Below, one piece after another: positions 1 to 5,202 of a stretch of 6,487 bases of DNA. The notes below the pieces were generated by a model. The model searched no databases. It was not told the origin of the DNA and saw nothing but the letters and a program-made list of their open reading frames with translations. The stretch is taken from positions 1,084 to 7,570 of the forward strand of contig DNGI01000017.1 in the NCBI GenBank assembly GCA_003486645.1, written 5' to 3'. Made by a program: the position numbers and the translations under genes. Position 1 is the stretch's first letter. Every line of letters begins with the position of its first letter. This DNA is from Cyanobacteria bacterium UBA11370 (GTDB lineage Bacteria > Cyanobacteriota > Cyanobacteriia > Cyanobacteriales > Coleofasciculaceae).

Positions 1-64
1 TTGGTCTGACGCACCCTACAAGTTAACTTAACTGTGACACTTGCGTAAGTTCTGCCCGTGTTCC
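1..64. other. Intergenic edge, possible fragment of a dispersed repeat
   Basis: No gene is visible here; this stretch lies downstream of the glycosyltransferase stop codon. It holds a perfect 10-bp palindrome AAGTTAACTT (20-29). On the minus strand it reads ACTTACGCAAGT and then GTAGGGTGCGTCAG. From memory, phrases like these recur between genes in cyanobacterial genomes, so this may be the end of a dispersed or MITE-like repeat cut by the window edge. I see no hairpin followed by a T-run that would end the glycosyltransferase transcript. Confidence 0.25.
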
Positions 65-1321
65 TTAGTCTTCTTGTTCCCTGATCAGTTTCAACTCGTC
101 AAGGGTTGGATGATAAACGACTTCGGACTGATTACTACCAGCATTAGCTTCAAACCTCTGCATCATATCTCTAAGAGTTTGACGGAATCGACTATATTCA
201 AACCTCTCAATCGCTTTTTGTCGCAGTTGCTGTGGCTGATACATTAAGGGATGGGGATAAGTTCGTTGTAGGATTTGGATCAAGTTTTGCGCGATCGCTT
301 CCACATCATCTGGATCAACTAAGCATCCTAATTCACCATGACCTAACGGATCAACCGCACCATCTTTATTACCCCCCAAAACTGGCTTTCCACAGGCTAA
401 GGCTTCTAGATAAACAATACCGAATCCTTCGCCTTTACTTGGCATTGCAAACACATCACAAAGATTGTAATGATCCTGGAGTTCATGCTTGGGAACGTAT
501 CCCGCTAAAGTAACGCAATCGTCTAAACCTAGATGGCTAATCAATGTTTCAATTCGGGTTTGCTCAGAGCCTTTGCCCACTAAAATATAGTGAACATTGG
601 GAATTTGTTGGCGAATTTGGGGTAACGCGTTCAGGATTTGGTCATATCCTTTGTAGGGTTGAAGTCGCGTCACCGTCATAATGACAGGTTGTTCTGATGA
701 TAAACCATATCGTTTCAATAGGTAGTCGGGTTTAGGTTGAATTTGAAAGGCACTGCCATCAAAGGTATTGGGTAAAACGGAAACTTGGTTTGGGTCAAGA
801 TAACCCTGAGTAAGGACGCGATCGCGGGTGTAGTGACTGACGGCGATTGCCTGGTTTGCATGAGACAAAGCCGACTTTAAAATAGGATTTTGGATATTCC
901 ACGCTTCCAAACCATGCAATACCACCCAGTAGGGCACTCCAGTTAAGCGTTTGAACCAGCGAAAGACAACACTGTAAAGATCGGGGTGAGTGGTTAAAAT
1001 TAGGGTTGGACGCTGCCAGATACCCATAGTAACAATTTTTGCCGCCGCAATAGCCGCCATGCCGTACCGCCGCCACGGGTTAGGATCGCCATGGGATTGA
1101 CCGAAATAGTGAAACCGTGTTTGGGGTAAAAACGTTAGGTTCTGTAAATTTTTAGTGTCAGGATGGTCGTATTTAAGAAATACATCGTATTCAGCGGTTG
1201 GATATAAATCCTGCAACGTTCGCAGTAAGACCGCCGAGTAAACTTGGATTCCACCCATATAGCCAAATATATTGGGGAAAAGCAGATAAAAATGGTGTCG
1301 GTGTGGGATTGTTTTTAACAT
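65..1321 (-). CDS. Glycosyltransferase family 4 (GT-B fold)
   Basis: Predicted cytoplasmic or membrane-associated glycosyltransferase moving a sugar from a nucleotide-sugar to an acceptor, probably for envelope glycan, exopolysaccharide or glycolipid. Donor and acceptor cannot be read from the sequence. Counting from the ATG at 1321 (418 residues, normal for GT4), the N-terminal domain has the glycine motif YMGGIQVYS near residues 21-29 and a VVLHG segment near 133-137. The C-terminal domain carries TRLQPYKG (218-225), whose Arg and Lys are expected to contact the donor diphosphate, then ILVGKGSE and the EX7E motif GEGFGIVYLEALACGKPV, with glutamates near 298 and 306. The open frame runs upstream to a TTG at 1414, but that extension crosses a strong terminator and resembles no GT4 N-terminus, so I chose the ATG. 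No Shine-Dalgarno is obvious. It lies downstream of the PEP-CTERM gene on the same strand. Confidence 0.88.
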   Translation of the reverse strand: MLKTIPHRHHFYLLFPNIFGYMGGIQVYSAVLLRTLQDLYPTAEYDVFLKYDHPDTKNLQNLTFLPQTRFHYFGQSHGDPNPWRRYGMAAIAAAKIVTMGIWQRPTLILTTHPDLYSVVFRWFKRLTGVPYWVVLHGLEAWNIQNPILKSALSHANQAIAVSHYTRDRVLTQGYLDPNQVSVLPNTFDGSAFQIQPKPDYLLKRYGLSSEQPVIMTVTRLQPYKGYDQILNALPQIRQQIPNVHYILVGKGSEQTRIETLISHLGLDDCVTLAGYVPKHELQDHYNLCDVFAMPSKGEGFGIVYLEALACGKPVLGGNKDGAVDPLGHGELGCLVDPDDVEAIAQNLIQILQRTYPHPLMYQPQQLRQKAIERFEYSRFRQTLRDMMQRFEANAGSNQSEVVYHPTLDELKLIREQED

Positions 1322-1365
1322 TGTTGAATTGGGTAAGATGTAGCTATCTCTTGAAGGGATGTAAG

Positions 1366-1396
1366 AAAAAGCAGTTGGAAAATTCAACCAACTGCT
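1366..1396 (-). terminator. Intrinsic terminator of the PEP-CTERM gene
   Basis: Perfect 9-bp inverted repeat: AGCAGTTGG (1370-1378) pairs with CCAACTGCT (1388-1396) around a 9-base loop. On the minus strand the stem is followed directly by a T-run (1370-1366), the classic Rho-independent layout. It begins 48 bases past the PEP-CTERM stop codon and ends about 45 bases before the glycosyltransferase ATG. It should therefore end or attenuate the PEP-CTERM transcript. Confidence 0.85.
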
Positions 1397-1444
1397 GGTG
1401 TAACTGACAGACAATTCTGTTTTTGCTGCTAATTTAGTTCGCCA

Positions 1445-2161
1445 TTAGTTAGCTGTACCTTGGCGACGACGACGCGCCATTAAACCTAAGACTCCTGCGC
1501 CTATCAGTGCGCCTACTGTACCTGGTTCTGGCGTTTCTTGAATCTGAATAGCATTTGCTGTCATCAGCATATCGTTATAGTCTCTGTCGCCGCGCCAAGA
1601 ATCATTGACTACAATCAGTGTTGTATCTGCCGCAATATTAATGGTTTTCTTCTTAGATCCACCAAAGTTCCAATTGTAGGTGTGGGTTGTTGCCCCATCA
1701 ATGAAACGCATCACGTCAGAGAAAATGGTAGGGAAGGTTTGTACTCTTGTTCTGTTTACCTGTTGGTCAATTACGCCAAAGAAGTATGTTTTTCCAGATT
1801 CAAAGGTGTAGCTAGTCGTGCAAGCACCACTAATCACACTATTAGCTTGACCGCAAGTTCCTAACCAGTCATTGCCATTTCCTACAGCAGGTAAGTCATA
1901 CCCCGGAGCATTTTCAGCAAATAGAGTTTGTAACAATGATTTATTATTATCGTAAATCCCAAAGCTAGACATATATTTGCTATGAGATTCTACGAAAGTG
2001 AAGTTGACAAGGGTATTTTTGGCAAATTTGAAACCGCTAGTTGAGGTTAATGGTGTGGTCGTAACAGAGCCAAGGGTTGCAGCTTGGACGGGAGTGCAAA
2101 TACTAGCGATCGCAACAGCAGCAGCAGCAAGACCTAAGCGATGAGAAAGATTGAATTTCAT
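1445..2161 (-). CDS. PEP-CTERM sorting-domain protein, DUF4114-like
   Basis: Predicted exported protein of 238 residues. Residues 1-27 are a signal peptide: KFNLSHR, an Ala-rich hydrophobic core, and a signal peptidase I site after VQA. The Cys at 22 lacks a proper lipobox. The C-terminus has the full PEP-CTERM signal: Pro-Glu-Pro at 211-213, a Gly/Ala/Leu-rich membrane segment (about 214-229) and an Arg cluster (230-233). In this family an exosortase is thought to cleave at PEP and pass the protein to the cell surface or matrix. The body is beta-rich. Its GDRDYNDM motif (191-198) resembles the acidic D-x-D-Y-N-D signature of DUF4114-type domains, which may bind calcium. Cys103 and Cys114 could form a disulfide once exported. 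The ATG has a good ribosome site, and a terminator follows the gene. The exact role is unknown; no exosortase gene is in the window. Confidence 0.88.
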   Translation of the reverse strand: MKFNLSHRLGLAAAAVAIASICTPVQAATLGSVTTTPLTSTSGFKFAKNTLVNFTFVESHSKYMSSFGIYDNNKSLLQTLFAENAPGYDLPAVGNGNDWLGTCGQANSVISGACTTSYTFESGKTYFFGVIDQQVNRTRVQTFPTIFSDVMRFIDGATTHTYNWNFGGSKKKTINIAADTTLIVVNDSWRGDRDYNDMLMTANAIQIQETPEPGTVGALIGAGVLGLMARRRRQGTAN

Positions 2162-2170
2162 TAGATTTGG

Positions 2171-2177
2171 TTCCTTT
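2171..2177 (-). promoter_or_regulatory. Ribosome binding site of the PEP-CTERM gene
   Basis: Reads AAAGGAA on the minus strand, with its AGGA core 10 bases before the ATG at 2161. It supports that start, which also gives a complete signal peptide. It is the clearest Shine-Dalgarno in the window. Confidence 0.7.
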
Positions 2178-2229
2178 AACTGTTGAATTTCAGAGATTAC
2201 TGCCTCTGGTTGTGGTTGGAATGTCAGTG

Positions 2230-2277
2230 AATAGATGGTTTCTACTCAATTTTTTCTAGACTAGAGATTCATCTATT
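2230..2277 (-). repeat. Inverted repeat in the presumed PEP-CTERM leader
   Basis: AATAGATG (2230-2237) is matched exactly by CATCTATT (2270-2277). The 32-base loop contains the smaller palindrome TCTAG-A-CTAGA (2255-2265). It lies 69-116 bases upstream of the PEP-CTERM ATG, where an operator or 5'-leader hairpin could act. The function is inferred from position only. Confidence 0.35.
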
Positions 2278-2522
2278 TACTTGGACTGTCTTGCTATTGG
2301 CTCACTTCTGTTCTTTCTGGGTTTTGCTTTGATGGTTTCATCATAGACATTTTTTTTAGACAACGGAATCAAAATACTGGATATTATTCAAAAATTTAAT
2401 TAACCGTATTTTTACGAAATAAGCTAATACCTACCAACTGTGTTTCGTGTTTTTAGTGATAGTTAATTAATTGATTCCATAAAATAATCACAAAAAATCC
2501 TAGAATATACGGATTAGAAATA

Positions 2523-2536
2523 GTTCAAAATTGAAC
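2523..2536. promoter_or_regulatory. Short palindrome, candidate operator
   Basis: GTTCAA-AA-TTGAAC is a perfect dyad with 6-bp arms and a 2-base centre, the size of a dimeric regulator site. It lies in the intergenic region about 335 bases before the fructokinase start and 360 bases upstream of the PEP-CTERM start. No second copy was noticed in the window, and AT-rich dyads like this also arise by chance. Confidence 0.25.
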
Positions 2537-2543
2537 CTTATTC

Positions 2544-2666
2544 GTGATTTCCGTTAAATTACTCACTCGATTGGCTAAAGCTAGAGTAATAAATTAGAAA
2601 CAATCAGTAATTTCTCGAAGTGATTTAGGAAAAATTACGGATCACAAAAAAAGACTGGGGCTTTTT
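2544..2666 (+). ncRNA. Candidate structured RNA or leader with alternative stems
   Basis: Several complementary arms are packed together. GTGAT-tt-CCGT (2544-2554) pairs with ACGGATCAC (2637-2645) to close the region, leaving a 2-base bulge. Inside, AAATTACTC (2556-2564) can pair with GAGTAAT (2584-2590) or with AGTAATTT (2606-2613). The latter can instead pair with AAATTAC (2632-2638). The stems are thus partly exclusive, as in switching leaders. A weak AAAAAG/CTTTTT hairpin (2648-2666) follows. No known riboswitch family is recognised. AT-rich DNA yields such arms by chance, so this is only a candidate, and the strand is an assumption. Confidence 0.2.
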
Positions 2667-2721
2667 CCTCGCTTTCCTTTGGCTCTTTGACTCCTCTACC
2701 CTCTGCCTTAAAAGGATTAGT

Positions 2722-2751
2722 TTGATGCCTCACCAGAATGAGAATTACTAT
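2722..2751 (+). promoter_or_regulatory. Weak candidate promoter for fructokinase
   Basis: TTGATG (2722-2727) and TACTAT (2746-2751) are separated by 18 bases, each matching four of six sigma-70 consensus positions. A second possible pair is TTGAGC (2777-2782) with TAGAAT (2804-2809), but its 21-base spacer is too long. Either would give a leader of roughly 55-110 bases before the GTG start. Confidence 0.2.
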
Positions 2752-2856
2752 ACTACTGGGTGATTTTAAGCAATTGTTGAGCGATCACTCCTCTAATTAG
2801 ACATAGAATGCAAGAATTGAGTAGGTCACTGCTCTGGTAGTCTGATGAAGAAGTTG

Positions 2857-2861
2857 AAAGG
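2857..2861 (+). promoter_or_regulatory. Ribosome binding site that fixes the fructokinase GTG start
   Basis: AAAGG lies 9 bases before the GTG at 2871. An in-frame TAA at 2862-2864 rules out any earlier start, so GTG is the first possible one and the Shine-Dalgarno fits it. Confidence 0.6.
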
Positions 2862-2870
2862 TAAGCAACC

Positions 2871-3842
2871 GTGACTAGTCCTCGTGTTCTGTGTCTGGGT
2901 GAAGTATTATTTGATTGTTTAGCCGATCAGTTGGGGCGATCGCTCGAACAGGTTGAATCTTGGACACCTTACCCAGGAGGCGCTCCCGCGAATGTGGCTT
3001 GTGCGTTGGTAAAGTTGGGAACTCCTGCTGGTTTTATCGGGTGTGTCGGTGAGGATGAACCCGGAAATCAGTTGATAGAAGTGTTACAAAATGTTGGAGT
3101 AGATAGTACTGGCATTCAGCGCCATTCTACCGCACCAACGCGACAGGTTTATGTTGTGCGTTCTGAGACAGGCGATCGGGAATTTGCTGGGTTTGGGGAT
3201 CTCGACACGTCCCAATTTGCTGATGCTTTTCTCCAAGGGTCAAATTTACCCGAATCGTTATTTGCCAATGCTGAGTTTTTAGTTTTGGGAACCTTAGAAT
3301 TAGCCTATCCCCAAACTCGTAAAGCCATTACTAGAGCGCTCCAATTGGCAGATCAACACCATGTTAAAGTATTAGTAGATATTAATTGGCGACCGATGTT
3401 TTGGCCTGATCCAAGTGCTGCAAAACCTTTGATTGAGGAACTTTTAAAACATATCGATTTTCTCAAGATCGCTAAAGAAGAAGCTGAATTATTCTTTGAT
3501 ACTTCAAATGCAGGTGTGATTAAGCATCGTCTTGACTTATTAGAAGGCGTTTTAGTTACCGATGGCGATCAAGACTGTAGTTATTGCTTAGGCGATCAGG
3601 AAGGGACGTTTCCAGCTTTTTCCGTGAATGTTCAAGATACAACAGGTGCTGGTGATGCGTTTGTCGCGGGTTTTGTTCATCAGTTATGTGAATACGGACT
3701 CAAATGTATTGCTACGCCTGAAGCGGCTCGAAATGTGGTTAAATATGCCTGTGCAGTAGGAGCATTAACAACACTGAAACCGGGTGCGATCGCTGCTCAA
3801 CCCACAGCCTCAGAAGTAGACGCATTTCTTGACAGTTATTAG
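2871..3842 (+). CDS. Fructokinase, PfkB/ribokinase-family sugar kinase
   Basis: Predicted cytoplasmic kinase that phosphorylates fructose to fructose 6-phosphate with ATP, feeding fructose from sucrose breakdown or uptake into central metabolism. At 323 residues it is a complete family member. The N-terminus has the strand VLCLGEVLFD (about 7-16) and the fructokinase-type sugar site YPGGAPANVACAL (34-46). GDREFAGFG (101-109) fits the substrate lid region. The C-terminus has PfkB signature 2, DTTGAGDAF (256-264), with the catalytic base Asp262 and anion-hole glycines. Start is GTG with a good ribosome site. The methyltransferase follows 70 bases downstream on the same strand, with a hairpin in the gap. 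Fructose specificity is inferred from the PGGAPANVA and GEVLFD patterns; another PfkB sugar substrate is possible. Two HIP1 sites lie within it. Confidence 0.88.
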   Translation: MTSPRVLCLGEVLFDCLADQLGRSLEQVESWTPYPGGAPANVACALVKLGTPAGFIGCVGEDEPGNQLIEVLQNVGVDSTGIQRHSTAPTRQVYVVRSETGDREFAGFGDLDTSQFADAFLQGSNLPESLFANAEFLVLGTLELAYPQTRKAITRALQLADQHHVKVLVDINWRPMFWPDPSAAKPLIEELLKHIDFLKIAKEEAELFFDTSNAGVIKHRLDLLEGVLVTDGDQDCSYCLGDQEGTFPAFSVNVQDTTGAGDAFVAGFVHQLCEYGLKCIATPEAARNVVKYACAVGALTTLKPGAIAAQPTASEVDAFLDSY

Positions 3843-3855
3843 TAATCTGTTAGGG

Positions 3856-3886
3856 GTGACTAGTATATTTTAGGATAACTGGTCAC
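3856..3886 (+). repeat. Hairpin between fructokinase and methyltransferase genes
   Basis: GTGACTAGT (3856-3864) pairs with ACTGGTCAC (3878-3886), giving 9 base pairs including one G-U wobble, around a 13-base AT-rich loop. It begins 14 bases after the fructokinase stop. No T-run follows, so it is a poor intrinsic terminator. It may be an mRNA stabiliser, an attenuator or a protein-binding site. Whether the two genes share a transcript cannot be decided from sequence. Confidence 0.4.
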
Positions 3887-3912
3887 TGTTAACCCAAACA
3901 TAATAAACCTTT

Positions 3913-5175
3913 ATGAGCCATTCAAAATCGCAAATTTCCAATTTCAAGTCTTCCTCATATTCTAATAATAAAATCCTACTACACCGGATTGCTAATAAAA
4001 TTGCCGTCACACCCAATCAACGGATTACATTTGCTGAATATATAGAATTGGTTTTGTATGAACCAGAACAGGGTTACTATGCAACAGGTGCGGTTAATAT
4101 TGGTTTAGAAGGGGATTTTTTTACCTCACCTCACCTCTGTAAAGATTTTGGTGAATTACTGGCTGAACAGTTTGTTCAAATGTGGGATATTTTGGGACAG
4201 CCAAAACCGTTTAACCTGATAGAAATGGGAGGAGGTAAAGGATTTTTAGCCGGGGATATTCTTAATTATTTATACTCCTCACACCCTGACTGTTTTAAGG
4301 CTTTAGAATACATCATTGTTGAGAAAGGATCAGGACTAATTTCTCAACAACAGGAGTTATTAGAGCAATTGAAACTCTCACCTCTAGCCGTGCGATGGTG
4401 TACATTTGAAGAGATATCTGAAAATTCAATAACTGGCTGTTGTTTCTCTAATGAATTAGTCGATGCTTTCCCTGTCCATCAAATTATAGTTGAACAGGGA
4501 CAGTTACAAGAAATCTACGTCACAACAGGCAATACCGAGGGAGATGAAATTAATTTTATTGAAATAACAGATAGCCTTTCAACACCTCGACTGAGAGACT
4601 ATTTCGATTTTATAGGAATTGATTTGTTTTCAGGTGCTTATCCAGATGGCTATCGCAGTGAAGTAAATCTGGCGGCTTTAGATTGGTTAACGACTATTGC
4701 AAGTAAGCTAAAACGGGGATTTTTGTTAACGATTGATTATGGGTATTCAGCAGAACGCTATTATCAACCTGCACGTCATCAAGGAACATTAAAGTGTTAT
4801 TATCGCCACAAACATCATGATAATCTTTATTTATACATTGGGCATCAAGATATCACCGCTCATGTTAATTTTACTGCTTTGGAGCGTCAAGGGGAATTGT
4901 GTGAATTACAAAAGGTTGGTTTTACTCAGCAAGGGTTATTCTTAATGGCATTAGGATTAGGCGATCGCCTTTCTGCACTTTCTGCTAATTCGGATCATCG
5001 AGTTGCTACAGCACAAGATTTAGTAACCATTCTGCGCCGTCGGGATGTGCTACATCAGTTAATCGATCCGATGGGATTGGGTGGATTTGGGGTTTTGATT
5101 CAGAGTAAGGGATTGGCAGAAGAAGAGGAGAAAGTAGCACTTAAAGGATTGACTGTACCGCCTATGATTAGATAA
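3913..5175 (+). CDS. Class I SAM-dependent methyltransferase, MidA/NDUFAF7 (COG1565, DUF185) family
   Basis: Predicted SAM-dependent methyltransferase. The mitochondrial homologue NDUFAF7 symmetrically dimethylates an arginine of complex I subunit NDUFS2 during assembly. A similar role on the NDH-1 complex is only inference for bacteria. Family blocks appear in order over 420 residues: FAEYIELVLYEPEQGYY (40-56), GDFFTSPHL (67-75), SAM motif I EMGGGKGFLAGDIL (104-117), NELVDAFPVHQ (180-190), DYGYS (275-279), GTLKCYYRH (291-299) and HQDITAHVNFTAL (311-323). The length is usual. The first ~20 residues, rich in Ser, Lys and Asn, precede the conserved domain and appear to come from a heptad DNA repeat. 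No ATG, GTG or TTG codon occurs in frame between codon 1 and a TTG inside the domain (residue 46), so this N-terminus should really be made. No Shine-Dalgarno is visible. Confidence 0.9.
   Translation: MSHSKSQISNFKSSSYSNNKILLHRIANKIAVTPNQRITFAEYIELVLYEPEQGYYATGAVNIGLEGDFFTSPHLCKDFGELLAEQFVQMWDILGQPKPFNLIEMGGGKGFLAGDILNYLYSSHPDCFKALEYIIVEKGSGLISQQQELLEQLKLSPLAVRWCTFEEISENSITGCCFSNELVDAFPVHQIIVEQGQLQEIYVTTGNTEGDEINFIEITDSLSTPRLRDYFDFIGIDLFSGAYPDGYRSEVNLAALDWLTTIASKLKRGFLLTIDYGYSAERYYQPARHQGTLKCYYRHKHHDNLYLYIGHQDITAHVNFTALERQGELCELQKVGFTQQGLFLMALGLGDRLSALSANSDHRVATAQDLVTILRRRDVLHQLIDPMGLGGFGVLIQSKGLAEEEEKVALKGLTVPPMIR
3924..3951 (+). repeat. Degenerate heptanucleotide repeat within the start of the methyltransferase gene
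   Basis: The DNA runs AAAATCG CAAATTT CCAATTT CAAGTCT, a decayed series of 7-base units. Codon by codon it aligns with the cleaner repeat at the start of the dusA gene and encodes KSQISNFKS. The assignment as a decayed repeat rests on this similarity. Confidence 0.45.
4959..4970. repeat. HIP1 palindrome (12-bp extended copy) and list of all HIP1 sites
   Basis: AGGCGATCGCCT contains the HIP1 core GCGATCGC. Other exact cores are at 291-298, 818-825, 2106-2113, 2936-2943, 3786-3793 and 5767-5774, so seven in all, every one inside a coding gene. HIP1 is strongly over-represented in many cyanobacterial genomes and is the best taxonomic marker in this window. Confidence 0.9.
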
Positions 5176-5187
5176 TCAATCCTTTAA
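5141..5187. terminator. Inverted repeat across the methyltransferase stop, candidate convergent terminator
   Basis: TTAAAGGATTGA (5141-5152) is matched perfectly by TCAATCCTTTAA (5176-5187): 12-bp arms around a 23-base loop that holds the end of the gene and its TAA stop (5173-5175). It sits at the convergent junction, 15 bases from the dusA stop. It could slow or end transcription from either side. The stem is AT-rich and no strong T-run follows on either strand, so efficient intrinsic termination is uncertain. Confidence 0.45.
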
Positions 5188-5202
5188 TATTCATTCCTCC
5201 CC

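Larger units (their letters stand above)
2162..2870. other. 709-base AT-rich intergenic region between divergent genes
   Basis: Separates the PEP-CTERM gene (leftward) from the fructokinase gene (rightward), so it should hold the promoters of both. No convincing protein gene is present: the ATG-started frames I checked on the plus strand are about 20 codons or fewer and lack ribosome sites. The region is AT-rich and has none of the HIP1 sites found in the genes. It contains an inverted repeat in the probable PEP-CTERM leader (2230-2277), a distant inverted repeat (2365-2372 with 2471-2478), a short palindrome (2523-2536), a cluster of alternative stems (2544-2666) and weak promoter-like boxes near 2722-2809. 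Confidence 0.7.

Noticed and set aside
41..513. Open frames on the plus strand at 41-247 and 232-513
   Set aside because: They lie opposite the glycosyltransferase, whose family motifs are unmistakable, and their products show no recognisable domain.
795..1407. Open frames at 795-1076 (minus) and 1198-1407 (plus)
   Set aside because: Both overlap the glycosyltransferase in other frames; low-complexity or motif-free products, no ribosome sites.
1538..1864. Open frame on the plus strand opposite the PEP-CTERM gene
   Set aside because: Antisense to a gene with complete signal peptide and PEP-CTERM signal; its product has no recognisable feature.
2096..2098. Lipoprotein signal at Cys22 of the PEP-CTERM protein
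   Set aside because: The residue before the cysteine is Ile, which does not fit a lipobox, and a clear signal peptidase I site VQA follows.
2648..2666. AAAAAG/CTTTTT hairpin as a stand-alone terminator
   Set aside because: The stem is nearly all A-T and no gene on either strand ends nearby; kept only as part of the candidate RNA region.
2738..2840. Short frames of 20 codons (2738-2800) and 10 codons (2808-2840) before the fructokinase
   Set aside because: No ribosome binding sites, no hydrophobic or regulatory-peptide character, length expected by chance.
2871..3864. GTGACTAGT occurs at the fructokinase start (2871-2879) and again after its stop (3856-3864), like flanking direct repeats
   Set aside because: A 9-base match between two places in 6.5 kb is expected many times by chance, and one copy is coding; no sign of an inserted element.
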